Positions 1-7,986 are shown, counted from the stretch's first letter. The stretch: 41,958 nucleotides of DNA from Patescibacteria group bacterium (GCA_018816385.1 JAHIVK010000023.1:1-41958), one strand, 5' to 3'. Notes: generated from the sequence alone by a model not told the origin. Translations and numbers: made by a program.

Positions 1-596
1 AAAATTCTGTTTATCTCCTCAACCAACTTAAACACTGCAGTTGAAGGATTATTTTCTACTTTGTTTATCTGGAAGATTTGTTTAGCGTTTTTAATCGCCT
101 CTGCCTGCTTATCTAATATCCGGTCAAAAACACTACAATTTTTGGTGTAAGGTTTGCCACCTAACCGCCTAAAGTGCGTCTTCAGCTTTGTATGGTAATT
201 GGTACGTGGGATTCCAGTTTGTAGTGACTGAAAATGGAGTAAATACCAAAGTTCAAAACACTCATTGCTCCAAGCAAGGCGAATGTCATTCTCTCTTGCC
301 AACTTAGTTGCTACCTTAAACTTTGCAGGGTTTTGATTCCAAAACTCGTCAACATCAAACACACACCAGCATTGGTCCCCATCTTCATCCACAAACCGAC
401 CACGACTAGTTAAAGCATTTTTCTCAGCCACAACTTTTTCAATCAAATCCCAAGGAGAATTACCCTTAAAACGATTGTAGCTAATGGTGATAGTTCTTGA
501 ACGGAGGTGATCTTTGAACTCTTTGAAATATACAGGCTCACCTACCCCACCATTGCAGTAAATATAAATTCTGGGATTGATAGCATGTCGTTTCAT
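1..596 (-). CDS. RloB-like (AbiLii-type) TOPRIM-like protein, 3' end outside the window
   Basis: The ORF is absent from the track because it runs off the left edge. Translating the minus strand from ATG at 596 gives about 198 codons without a stop. The protein opens MKRHAINPRIYIYCNGG and contains VGEPVYFKEF, DVDEFW and NECFELWYLLHF, which match the RloB family (PF13707): an early Glu, a DxD pair and the NxxFExWxLLHF box. RloB is regarded as a TOPRIM-like nuclease or phosphohydrolase, the effector partner of an AAA15 ATPase in AbiL-type abortive infection. It follows the ATPase stop by 8 nt, so the two are almost certainly one operon. An ATG at 603 is out of frame and hits a stop. Nuclease activity is inferred, and the C-terminus is not visible. 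Confidence 0.85.
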   Translation of the reverse strand, partial: MKRHAINPRIYIYCNGGVGEPVYFKEFKDHLRSRTITISYNRFKGNSPWDLIEKVVAEKNALTSRGRFVDEDGDQCWCVFDVDEFWNQNPAKFKVATKLARENDIRLAWSNECFELWYLLHFQSLQTGIPRTNYHTKLKTHFRRLGGKPYTKNCSVFDRILDKQAEAIKNAKQIFQINKVENNPSTAVFKLVEEINRI

Positions 597-604
597 AGCT
601 CATA

Positions 605-1861
605 TTACTTAATAGTTTCCAACTGTTTGATATACGGCAAAGCCCCATATCTACCTTCCAGATACCGCTTAGCGAAATTCAAGTTAGATCTCTCTTTCAA
701 ATCCATCAGAGAGAATAGCTCTGAGGCTCCAAACTTATCTTTTTGTGCAAACCAAACCTGATCTCGACGTAACAGATCTTCATCAAGCAGACTTATGTCA
801 TGAGTAGTGAAAATTAACTGAGCATCTTTGGCATTGTGATCGCCTGAGTTAAACATTTTCAAAATATATCGACACATCAAAGGATGTAAGCTTGAATCCA
901 GCTCATCAATGATAAGGGTATTGGACTCTTCAAGAGAATTAATAAAGGGAGCTGATAAAGCAAACATTTGTTGCGTACCATCTGACTCTTTGAAAAAGTT
1001 AAAAGGTACTGTCCCAGCACTCTTATTTTGAGCATCATATTTTTTATGGAGGACAGATAGCCTTCTTTCAAAGAAATTGCTTTTACCTGCTACCAATTGA
1101 TCTCTAAATTGAGGAGGTACTGTTTTTATTATCTCTTCGACAGAGACGCGTTTTTCCTCAGAGATAATATCACTAATTCCCAAGTCGGCTTCCAGTAAGA
1201 ACTCTTTCATCCGTTCACGATAACTTTCTTCCTTGGTGTATTTCTCAAAAGCATAGTTAAGCGTCTGACCTCTTTCTAACCCAGAAACAACTTGAATTCT
1301 TTTTATAGCATCTACAACTTTTGTTGAAAATTCACCACCATAACTAGCAACTACTGACAAAAATAAAACATTTTCCCTTGTTTGCTTTCTAGTAATCGCA
1401 GAGCCCTCTTTGAAGTAACGAGCATTTACTTTGATCTCACTGGAATTACGCTCAAATAAAACTTTCTTATTTGGGTATTGATGTAACCATTCCTTATGAA
1501 CCTTTTGATTAGATACTTCAAAACCATAGACGAAAAAATCTTTGCCTACTACAATCTCAAGTTCGAATAGGCTTGGCTTATGCTCAGTCTCGTTACTTAA
1601 CAGGAACGGTTCGACAGGGATAACGTTTTCAAGTTGTTTTAATCCATTCACTACAAAATTACGTACAAAGGCAAAAGCCTTAATAAAATTTGACTTACCT
1701 GAAGCGTTTGAACCATAAATAGCGACAGCCCTCACAAAGGTTTCCCCGTGTGCCTTGGTTAAAACCTCTTTCAGGCTAGTATCTTGTTTTCTAGCCACAA
1801 AAGAGAACGTCTGGTTGTCCTTAAAAGATAGAAAATTGCCAATGGTGAATTTTGTTATCAT
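605..1861 (-). CDS. AAA15-family ATPase (RloA/AbiLi-like), partner of RloB
   Basis: SMC/ABC-like ATPase of the COG1106 type. From the chosen start, residues 1-13 are the family's typical opening (MITKFTIGNFLSF). Walker A is GSNASGKS at 50-57, the ABC-signature-like region is SDGTQQMFAL, Walker B is NTLIIDELDSSLHP, and a switch histidine lies in FTTHD. The length of about 418 aa fits. The track uses a TTG nine codons upstream (1888), but that TTG lies inside the promoter spacer. A TTGACA-17-CATAAT promoter ends 6 nt before the ATG at 1861, so the mRNA is probably leaderless and begins at this ATG. With the downstream rloB-like gene this forms an AbiL-type phage-defence pair in which the ATPase is expected to sense infection and release the effector. 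The function is from family knowledge. Confidence 0.85.
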   Translation of the reverse strand: MITKFTIGNFLSFKDNQTFSFVARKQDTSLKEVLTKAHGETFVRAVAIYGSNASGKSNFIKAFAFVRNFVVNGLKQLENVIPVEPFLLSNETEHKPSLFELEIVVGKDFFVYGFEVSNQKVHKEWLHQYPNKKVLFERNSSEIKVNARYFKEGSAITRKQTRENVLFLSVVASYGGEFSTKVVDAIKRIQVVSGLERGQTLNYAFEKYTKEESYRERMKEFLLEADLGISDIISEEKRVSVEEIIKTVPPQFRDQLVAGKSNFFERRLSVLHKKYDAQNKSAGTVPFNFFKESDGTQQMFALSAPFINSLEESNTLIIDELDSSLHPLMCRYILKMFNSGDHNAKDAQLIFTTHDISLLDEDLLRRDQVWFAQKDKFGASELFSLMDLKERSNLNFAKRYLEGRYGALPYIKQLETIK

Positions 1862-1867
1862 GATCAG

Positions 1868-1896
1868 ATTATGGCACTTTACTTGCAAATTGTCAA
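1868..1896 (-). promoter_or_regulatory. Sigma70-type promoter of the RloA/RloB operon
   Basis: On the minus strand, TTGACA (1896-1891), a 17-nt spacer and CATAAT (1873-1868) are followed after 6 nt by ATG at 1861, so the transcript should start at or next to the start codon. The -35 box overlaps one arm of an inverted repeat TGCAAATT (1884-1891) / AATTTGCA (1910-1917), a candidate operator. Confidence 0.75.
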
Positions 1897-1921
1897 TACT
1901 TTAGTAAATAATTTGCAGTAA

Positions 1922-1950
1922 TTGACTATTTTTGCAGTTATTTGTATACT
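1922..1950 (+). promoter_or_regulatory. Divergent sigma70-type promoter for the structured small transcript
   Basis: TTGACT (1922-1927), 17 nt, TATACT (1945-1950) on the plus strand. Its -35 box is only about 25 bp from that of the defence operon, so the two promoters are back to back. Expected transcription start is near 1957, just before the long helix at 1964. Confidence 0.7.
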
Positions 1951-1956
1951 TTAAAA

Positions 1957-2122
1957 GTTCCTTAACAACTGGTGTTTTTAGGTCTGCAGTTTGCAAAGGA
2001 GGAACTATGGAACAACTAAATAAAAACCATATTACCAACCCTAATAGTCGTTTCACTGTTTTTCTCGATTAGTTTAAATATACAGTACTGGAGTAGAACA
2101 CAGACCTAAGAACACAGTTGTT
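1957..2122 (+). ncRNA. Putative structured RNA closed by a 22-bp long-range helix
   Basis: The segment 1964-1986 (AACAACTGGTGTTTTTAGG...) pairs with 2101-2122 (CAGACCTAAGAACACAGTTG...). It forms 22 pairs with one bulged G and one G-U wobble and encloses about 114 nt. A good promoter starts just upstream, so the helix would join the two ends of an RNA of about 165 nt. A small ORF with a strong ribosome-binding site sits in the loop. No known Rfam class is recognised. Alternatives are a short transposable element whose terminal inverted repeats are the arms, or a type I toxin-like mRNA. Confidence 0.5.
2007..2072 (+). CDS. 21-codon small ORF with strong Shine-Dalgarno inside the structured RNA
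   Basis: ATG at 2007 is preceded by AAAGGAGG at ideal spacing, one of the best ribosome-binding sites in the window. The peptide runs from MEQLNKNHIT to TVFLD and then TAG. It is not clearly hydrophobic, so a classic membrane-acting type I toxin is not obvious. It could be a leader peptide or a regulatory small protein. It is too short for the ORF track, and no homologue is recognised. The support is the promoter, the ribosome-binding site and the enclosing helix rather than the protein sequence. Confidence 0.4.
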   Translation: MEQLNKNHITNPNSRFTVFLD

Positions 2123-2166
2123 TCCATTTTAGAAATAACTCCGAAGCAGTAGGCTAAACTCATTTG

Positions 2167-2175
2167 TGATATACT
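2167..2175 (+). promoter_or_regulatory. Extended -10 promoter (TGATATACT) before the TrpR-like gene
   Basis: TG-A-TATACT ends at 2175, giving an expected start near 2182, two or three bases before the ATG at 2185. No good -35 is seen. The same extended -10 word recurs before other genes in the window. Confidence 0.55.
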
Positions 2176-2184
2176 TTGATGTAT

Positions 2185-2526
2185 ATGGCCAGAGTTTCGC
2201 ATCAAAGTACTGCTCAAAATTTGTCTGCCATTGCCCGTTCCCTGGAATCGGCAGAAGAAAAACTGATTTGTTTCTCTGCCCTTTTGGGTAATAAAACACT
2301 AGAGTTAATTGGCCGGAAGCTGGCCATCATTGAACTTCTGGAGCAGGAGATTCCCTACACCGAGATTAGCCAGCGATTGGGCGTCTCCAGTGCCACCATT
2401 GCCTCGGTCACCCAAAACATGGCACCCAGCGTCCGACAGATGATCTCTGCCAAGTTACATCAAGAAAAGAAAATTGATCGCCTGACTAATCAAATCTGGA
2501 AATTCCTTCCCGACTGGCTCAAGTAA
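2185..2526 (+). CDS. TrpR/YerC-like helix-turn-helix regulator
   Basis: About 113 aa. A basic N-terminal region (MARVSHQS) is followed by helices and an HTH segment IPYTEISQRLGVSSATIASVTQ, the Trp-repressor superfamily fold (PF01371; YerC/YecD branch). The track starts at a TTG (2176), and an ATG also exists at 2179. I choose the ATG at 2185 because the TATACT box ends at 2175 and would place the mRNA 5' end next to it, and because MARVSHQ is the natural protein start. It is probably a DNA-binding regulator of unknown regulon. Its closeness to the defence pair is suggestive only. Confidence 0.75.
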   Translation: MARVSHQSTAQNLSAIARSLESAEEKLICFSALLGNKTLELIGRKLAIIELLEQEIPYTEISQRLGVSSATIASVTQNMAPSVRQMISAKLHQEKKIDRLTNQIWKFLPDWLK

Positions 2527-2593
2527 CTCACTTTTCATCTGGTCGCTGAAATTGAAGCAAGTTATAATACAATGGAATTGTAAAGAAATAGAT

Positions 2594-2755
2594 TGGATTC
2601 CCGCTTGGCGCGGGAATGACAACACAAGCGGGAATGACAACTCGTCCGTCATCCTCGCGAAGCGGGGATGGATTCCCCTCCCTGCGGTCGGGGAATGACG
2701 AAGGGGGGGGAATGACAAAGGGCGCGGGAATGACAACACTGGAGGAGAATGACGA
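2594..2755. repeat. Cluster of GC-rich GGGAATGAC palindromic repeat units
   Basis: Repeated words such as GCGGGAATGACAA, GGAATGACGAAGG and GTCATCCTCGCGAAGCGGGG lie in both orientations between the TrpR-like gene and metG. Related clusters are at 10066-10163, 12855-12913 and 40158-40300. This is a dispersed palindromic family. ORFs 2455..2739 and 2649..3089 on the minus strand are its spurious translations. Confidence 0.85.
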
Positions 2756-2756
2756 T

Positions 2757-2787
2757 TAAACTCGTTTCTTGTTTCACTACATATCTA
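2757..2787 (-). repeat. Copy of the 37-nt ATAGACTT...GAGTTAAT repeat (minus orientation)
   Basis: The reverse complement reads GATAGATATGTAGTGAAACAAG then AAACGAGTTTAA, a diverged copy of the family seen best at 28574-28609 and 25181-25243. It adjoins the GGGAATGAC cluster and ends immediately before the metG start codon. Confidence 0.65.
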
Positions 2788-2789
2788 TC

Positions 2790-4235
2790 ATGAACAAATC
2801 CTTTTACATCACCACCGCCTTGCCTTATGTTAACGCCTCTCCCCACATTGGTTTTGGCTTGGAGATTGTGACGGCTGATGTCTTGGCCCGATATCACCGA
2901 CTCCTGGGAGAGTCTGTGGTTTTTAATACCGGTGTGGATGAACACGGCCAAAAGATCTTGAACCAAGCCCTCAAAGCCGGTCAAAGTCCTCAAGACTATG
3001 TGGATGAGTATGCCCAAAAATATCTCAAACTCAAAGACCTGCTTGATTTGAGCTGGACCAATTTTATCCGGACCACTGATCCTCATCACCTCAAGGCGGC
3101 GACAGAGTTCTGGCGCTTAAGCCTCAAAAACGGCTTTATTTACAAAGACCAGTACGCGACTAAGTACTGTGTAGGCTGTGAACTGGAGAAAACCGACAGC
3201 GAACTGGTGGATGACCACTGTCCACTCCACCCCCAACAAACCATTGAACAGCGCGATGAAGAAAACTACTTCTTTAGATTTTCTAAGTTTCAATCCAAAT
3301 TAAAAGAATTGTATTTGGCTCATCCCAACTTTATTTTGCCAGCCGGCAAAATGAAAGAAATGTTGGCCTTTGTCGATCAAGGTTTAACTGACTTTAGTAT
3401 CTCTCGGCTCAAAGCCAAAATGCCTTGGGGAGTGGCGGTACCAGATGACCCAGACCATGTGATGTACGTCTGGTTTGATGCTTTAATTAACTACATTAGT
3501 GTCTTGGGCTGGCCTCAATCAAGCCAAAAGTTTGATCAGTTTTGGCCGGGCGTACAAATTGCCGGCAAGGATAATTTGCGTCAGCAATCTGCCATGTGGC
3601 AGACCATGCTTATGTCGGCTGGATTACCTTGTTCCAAACAAATCTTAATTAATGGCTTTATTAGTGTTGAAGGCCAAAAGATGAGCAAGTCTTTGGGAAA
3701 TGTTATCTCACCCCAAGATATGATCGACAGGTATGGACTGGATGCCACCCGTTGGCTGTTGGTCAATCTGGGACCTTTGCAAACCGATATGGACGTATCT
3801 TGGACCAAGTTCGATACTATCTATACAGCTACTTTGAGCCGAGGCCTGGGTAATGTTTGTTCAAGAATCGCTAAATTAGCCGAACAAACTGGCGCCACCA
3901 GTTCCAAGCCAGCACTTTCGCTAGCGAAAGTGTTCCAGATTGCACTTGATGGTTATCAAGTTTCAACTGCTGTCGACTGGATTAATCAACAGGTGAGTTT
4001 GATTGATGAGTACTTAAGTCAAACCAAACCCTGGTTAATGACGGGACCGGAAAAAACTCAAGTTGTGTCCAAAGCAGTTGATCAAATCCTAGTTCTGGCT
4101 CATCATTTATCAGTTTTCTTGCCAGGCACATCAGAAGTGATGACCAAGCATTTTTCTGCCCATCACATTGCTAGTATCAAGCCACTTTTCCCTGGTTTAA
4201 CTCCATCAGCAGCCAAATCAGAAAGTAAAAAGTAA
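2790..4235 (+). CDS. metG: Methionyl-tRNA synthetase
   Basis: Charges tRNA-Met in the cytoplasm. About 481 aa, from the ATG at 2790 (MNKSFYITTALPYVNA). The track's upstream ATG at 2769 adds seven residues encoded by a dispersed repeat. The signature region reads PHIGFGLEIVTADVLARYHR, so the class I HIGH motif is HIGF, and KMSKS is intact in GQKMSKSLGN. A zinc-knuckle-like stretch has CVGCE and HCPLH. The protein ends after the anticodon-binding helical domain, without the C-terminal tRNA-binding domain found in some MetRS. A 20-bp perfect palindrome lies in the coding sequence near codon 380. Confidence 0.95.
   Translation: MNKSFYITTALPYVNASPHIGFGLEIVTADVLARYHRLLGESVVFNTGVDEHGQKILNQALKAGQSPQDYVDEYAQKYLKLKDLLDLSWTNFIRTTDPHHLKAATEFWRLSLKNGFIYKDQYATKYCVGCELEKTDSELVDDHCPLHPQQTIEQRDEENYFFRFSKFQSKLKELYLAHPNFILPAGKMKEMLAFVDQGLTDFSISRLKAKMPWGVAVPDDPDHVMYVWFDALINYISVLGWPQSSQKFDQFWPGVQIAGKDNLRQQSAMWQTMLMSAGLPCSKQILINGFISVEGQKMSKSLGNVISPQDMIDRYGLDATRWLLVNLGPLQTDMDVSWTKFDTIYTATLSRGLGNVCSRIAKLAEQTGATSSKPALSLAKVFQIALDGYQVSTAVDWINQQVSLIDEYLSQTKPWLMTGPEKTQVVSKAVDQILVLAHHLSVFLPGTSEVMTKHFSAHHIASIKPLFPGLTPSAAKSESKK
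3913..3932. repeat. Perfect 20-bp palindrome inside metG
   Basis: CACTTTCGCTAGCGAAAGTG is identical to its reverse complement and is read in frame as part of LSLAKV in the C-terminal half of MetRS. It may be a small inserted palindromic element or a restriction- or protein-binding site. Confidence 0.7.
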
Positions 4236-4357
4236 TAGTGACAATTTATCAAGTGTTTATCAACAGACAAATCAGAAGTTAACAAGCTGTAGAGAATATT
4301 TATTAAAAATTCAAATCAAAAATTAATATTAATATCATTAAATATACATTCATTAAC

Positions 4358-5863
4358 ATGATGTCAAAACTCCAAATTTATTTCAAGCGCCATCCTGTTA
4401 AAACCCAACGCTTCTTGGAGATTTTGCCGGGAGTCTTTTCTTGGTCGTTGATCTTATTCCCTATCTGGGGGTCATTTGTGGTACCCAATCTGGTGGCCTA
4501 CTACACTATATTGTTTGTGGTCTATTGGTTATATCGGTCTTTTACAGTGGCAGGTTTGGCGGTATCTTCTCACTTTGCTATCAGAGCCTCTAAAAGATTT
4601 AATTGGATTCAACTACTCAAGGATAAATACCCCAATCGCTGGCGAAAAATTCATCACTTAATTATTATCCCCACCTACAACGAGCCAATCACAACTTTAG
4701 AGCACACTCTGCAAAGTTTGGTCGATCAAACTGTCCCCAGGAAAAATATCCATATTATGCTGTCTTTTGAAACTCGAGAGGGTGCAGAGGTCAAAAGTAA
4801 ATCTAAACACTTGCTTAAAATGTTTGGCAGTAAGTTTGGTCATCTTTGGTCAACCTACCATCCGGAGATAAAGGGCGAGGTCAAAGGTAAATCGGCCAAC
4901 ACTTGCTGGGGAGCCAAAATGGCTAAAGGCTTATTAATTGATGAGGCGGGCCTAGACATTGATGACGTGACTATCTCCAGCGAAGATGCCGATGCCCGGT
5001 TTCACAAATCCTACTTTGCCAACATCACCTACGAATTTCTGTCCAACCCCATGCCCTACAACAACATTTGGCAGGGAGCGGTGGTCTTCTATAACAACAT
5101 CTGGCGAGTGCCAGCTCCCATTCGGGTGATTGCCTCGATGTTCTCGGTCATTCAGATGTATATCTTGAAGCGATCGGACAGATTAATCAACTTCTCCACC
5201 TATACCACCAGTCTCAAGCATGTAGTCGAGATTGGCTATTGGGATACTGATGTCATCCCGGAGGACTATCGGTTGTTTTTTAAATCCTATTTTGCTAAAA
5301 AGGGTCAGTTTTGGGTTAGGCCAATTTTCTTGCCCATTTTTGCTGATGCAGCCGAAGCCAAAGGTTTGATTAACACCTTCATTAACCAGTATCAGCAACT
5401 CAAGCGTTGGGCCTGGGGAGTGAGTGATGACGCCTACATCATTAAGAAATTTATCGAAAGCGACGAAATTCCTTTTTGGGATAAAACTGTCCGCATTTCC
5501 AAAACCATCCAAGATCACTTTTTGTGGCCGGTTAATTGGTTTGCCATTACCATTGCGGCCTTCTTCCCGCCCTTACTTAATCCCGAGTTTAGTCGAACGA
5601 TTATTGGCAAAACACTGCCCCAAGTTACTTCAACTCTGCTAACTTTATCTCTTGTTTCGATGGTGGTTATCTTTATCCTGGATGCCTTAAACCGGCCTCC
5701 CAAACCAGGTGGCAGATCATTTCTGTCCTACATTCTCCAGCCTCTGGAGTTTCTGATGCTGCCTATCACTGGCTTCTTCTTTGCCGCTCTGCCGGGCATT
5801 GACGCCCACACTCGCCTAATGCTAGGCAAGTATATTGAGTATAAAGTTACGAAGAAAGTCTAA
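4358..5863 (+). CDS. Membrane glycosyltransferase family 2 (cellulose-synthase-like fold)
   Basis: About 501 aa. Two N-terminal membrane helices (residues about 25-75) precede a GT-A domain that opens LIIIPTYNEP. Acidic metal-binding residues lie in SEDADARF, an acceptor-site acid in PEDYRLFF and a QxxRW-type motif in QQLKRWAWG, followed by three or four more membrane helices. This is the processive or polyprenyl-linked GT2 layout. The gene carries no PilZ domain. It leads the envelope-glycan block. The nucleotide sugar and product cannot be told from sequence. The upstream 122 bp (4236-4357) is A+T-rich with a TATACAT box close to the start, so a very short leader is likely. Confidence 0.85.
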   Translation: MMSKLQIYFKRHPVKTQRFLEILPGVFSWSLILFPIWGSFVVPNLVAYYTILFVVYWLYRSFTVAGLAVSSHFAIRASKRFNWIQLLKDKYPNRWRKIHHLIIIPTYNEPITTLEHTLQSLVDQTVPRKNIHIMLSFETREGAEVKSKSKHLLKMFGSKFGHLWSTYHPEIKGEVKGKSANTCWGAKMAKGLLIDEAGLDIDDVTISSEDADARFHKSYFANITYEFLSNPMPYNNIWQGAVVFYNNIWRVPAPIRVIASMFSVIQMYILKRSDRLINFSTYTTSLKHVVEIGYWDTDVIPEDYRLFFKSYFAKKGQFWVRPIFLPIFADAAEAKGLINTFINQYQQLKRWAWGVSDDAYIIKKFIESDEIPFWDKTVRISKTIQDHFLWPVNWFAITIAAFFPPLLNPEFSRTIIGKTLPQVTSTLLTLSLVSMVVIFILDALNRPPKPGGRSFLSYILQPLEFLMLPITGFFFAALPGIDAHTRLMLGKYIEYKVTKKV

Positions 5864-5916
5864 TCGAATTGTGGTTCAATTTGTGCGATGATAGAGTGGC
5901 TAATCAATAAGAAAAC

Positions 5917-7647
5917 ATGCCAAAAAATGGGATAGCAAATATGAAGTGCTGGCTAATTAAAATTGATAAGTTCCTGGACACCAAATTGCCTTTAGTTATC
6001 CTGCTGTCTTTAGTGGTCTTGCTTCGCCTGCCTAACTTCTTTGAACCATATTGGTATGGTGATGAAGCCATCTACTTGACCGTTGGTCAATCAATCAACG
6101 CCGGCCAAAAGCTGTATGCCCAGATTATCGATCACAAAACTCCTCTTATTTACTACTTAGCTAGAGTCCCCAATCAGTTTAGTTTTCGTTTACTGCTGAT
6201 GGGCTGGATGCTGATTTCTACTTGGACATTTTTTCAAATCGCCAAAAAATTGTTTAAAAGTTGTCATGCCGTCATGACAGCTAGCGTCCTTTTTGTGCTA
6301 CTTACCACTCTGCCGTGGTTGGAAGGTCACATTCCCAATGGCGAATTATTTGTGATGGGCTTTGTCTTAGTCGGGGGCTGGCTGTTAACCAAGACTAAAC
6401 TCTGGCAAGCTTTAATTGACCCAAAGACTCCAGTCACCAAACCTCTGCCGTTTTTAGACTTACCCAGGGTTTTGTCCTCTACTTGGCAAACTTGGCGACA
6501 TAAGAGGTGGCTGAAAAAGTGGCGGGTAACTGGTCTAGAAAATTTCTGGTTGCTCTTGGGTGGCATTTTGCTAGGTTTGGGTATCTTAACCAAAGTCCCG
6601 GGTTTATTTGATGTGGCCGGTTGGGGGTTAATCGGTTGGTTTATCTTGACCAACTCTCTGCCTAACTCAAGAGCCACCAGTCAAGTCAAAGAAGACTTTG
6701 CCAAATCAAGCCTAGTAGTCATTCAAAAACTCAGTCTATTGGTGGCTGGTATTTTACTGCCTCTAATTTTATCGGCTATCTACTTTGGCTTGCTGGGTGC
6801 AGGTCCAGACTATCTCAGGTTTGGCCTTTTATATAACTTTCACTATGCTGGTAACTGGGGTTTACCTTTTACCAACCCCTTGTTACTCAAGTTCTTTACC
6901 TTGCCTGGCAAATTAGGTCTGGCCACTTTGCTGGTCTTGATTTTAACTGTATTTCGACACCGCTTTTCTGGTCGCTTCCAGTTCATCGCCGGCTGGTTGA
7001 TTTTAGCTTTGTTTGGCAGTTTATTATCAAACCGACCTTACCCTCACTACTTCCAACAGTTAGTACCACCCGTTATGTTGTTGGTTGGTTATTTAATTGA
7101 AAAATGCCAAGTTATATACGGCCAAAAAAAGTTCTACTTGAATCAAGTTTGGTCTTTAACCATGAGCGGACTGCTGTTGTTTTTAATAACTAGCACCTTT
7201 TTACTGCTGGGCTTTAGACCATACGCCGTCGGCAGTTACTACAGCTCGTGGCTTAAATTAGTCACCGGTCAGCAGTCTTCAGAAACCTACAAAAATAGCT
7301 TCAACCACCTACTGCCGGACAACTACAAACTAAGTACTTTTCTCAAACAAACTCAAACCAAACGCTTGTTCATTTGGGGTACCAATCCGGCTTTGTATGC
7401 TCTGTCTCAGACTGTACCAGTCGGTCGGTTTACCGTCTCTTTCCATATTATTGACATTAGCGCTTACGACGAAACTATGCAGGCTTTAATCCAAACACCG
7501 CCCCCATATATTGTGGTGATGAAAGACGAGCTGGCCCCCTTTCCAGAGTTTTATCAATTCTTAAATGCAAACTACATGCCCAACTCAACCAGTGACCAGT
7601 ATCAGTATATGAATCTTTGGAAGTATGCACCAAACCTTAGTCCCTAA
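5917..7647 (+). CDS. GT39/ArnT-like polyprenyl-phosphate-sugar glycosyltransferase
   Basis: About 576 aa polytopic membrane protein. After the first membrane helix comes WYGDEAIYLTVG, with the acidic pair typical of the first external loop of GT-C enzymes. About ten hydrophobic helices and a soluble C-terminal part follow (FIWGTNPALYALS...). Enzymes of this fold transfer sugar from a polyprenyl phosphate to lipid, glycan or protein outside the membrane. The next gene starts inside its last codons, so the two are translationally coupled. Donor and acceptor are unknown. Confidence 0.75.
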   Translation: MPKNGIANMKCWLIKIDKFLDTKLPLVILLSLVVLLRLPNFFEPYWYGDEAIYLTVGQSINAGQKLYAQIIDHKTPLIYYLARVPNQFSFRLLLMGWMLISTWTFFQIAKKLFKSCHAVMTASVLFVLLTTLPWLEGHIPNGELFVMGFVLVGGWLLTKTKLWQALIDPKTPVTKPLPFLDLPRVLSSTWQTWRHKRWLKKWRVTGLENFWLLLGGILLGLGILTKVPGLFDVAGWGLIGWFILTNSLPNSRATSQVKEDFAKSSLVVIQKLSLLVAGILLPLILSAIYFGLLGAGPDYLRFGLLYNFHYAGNWGLPFTNPLLLKFFTLPGKLGLATLLVLILTVFRHRFSGRFQFIAGWLILALFGSLLSNRPYPHYFQQLVPPVMLLVGYLIEKCQVIYGQKKFYLNQVWSLTMSGLLLFLITSTFLLLGFRPYAVGSYYSSWLKLVTGQQSSETYKNSFNHLLPDNYKLSTFLKQTQTKRLFIWGTNPALYALSQTVPVGRFTVSFHIIDISAYDETMQALIQTPPPYIVVMKDELAPFPEFYQFLNANYMPNSTSDQYQYMNLWKYAPNLSP

Positions 7648-7966
7648 TCAGAAGTTAATCAAGTTTAATCTGGCTATCAGCTTAAGTATGGGCGTAGGCT
7701 TGCTGATCATGTTTGGCAGGCTTCAACCCACATTACCTTTGTTCTACTCTTTGCCTACCAAAGAAGCCAGTTTAATTGCCAAAGAGTGGCTGGCAGTTAT
7801 TCCAGGCGTGTCTTTATTGATTAATGGTTTGCATTGGCTGATGACCAAGCACCTATCCAGTCGACTCAACCAACCCACTATTTGGCAGTTATTCTGGCAG
7901 ATGACAACTCTGATTCAAATTTTGCTGGCTATGAGTTTTGTGAGAATTATTTGGATAACGTACTAG
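7625..7966 (+). CDS. Small three-helix membrane protein, unknown function
   Basis: 113 aa. Hydrophobic helices lie at about 15-35, 53-72 and 88-110, with a YSLPTKEASLIAK loop between the first two. It begins 23 nt before the end of the GT39 gene in another frame and ends 20 nt before the WecA-like gene, so it belongs to the same operon. It could be an accessory subunit of the transferases. I do not recognise the family. Confidence 0.6.
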   Translation: MHQTLVPNQKLIKFNLAISLSMGVGLLIMFGRLQPTLPLFYSLPTKEASLIAKEWLAVIPGVSLLINGLHWLMTKHLSSRLNQPTIWQLFWQMTTLIQILLAMSFVRIIWITY

Positions 7967-7986
7967 GTTAAAGCAGAAAGTCTGCT

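Noticed and set aside
1957-2122. Retron msr-msd or tmRNA
   Set aside because: No reverse transcriptase gene is nearby, and there are no tRNA-like ends or ANDENY-type tag; only the long closing helix is shared with those RNAs.
2455-3089. Minus-strand ORFs 2455..2739 and 2649..3089
   Set aside because: They translate the GGGAATGAC palindrome cluster and run into metG antisense; no protein-like features.
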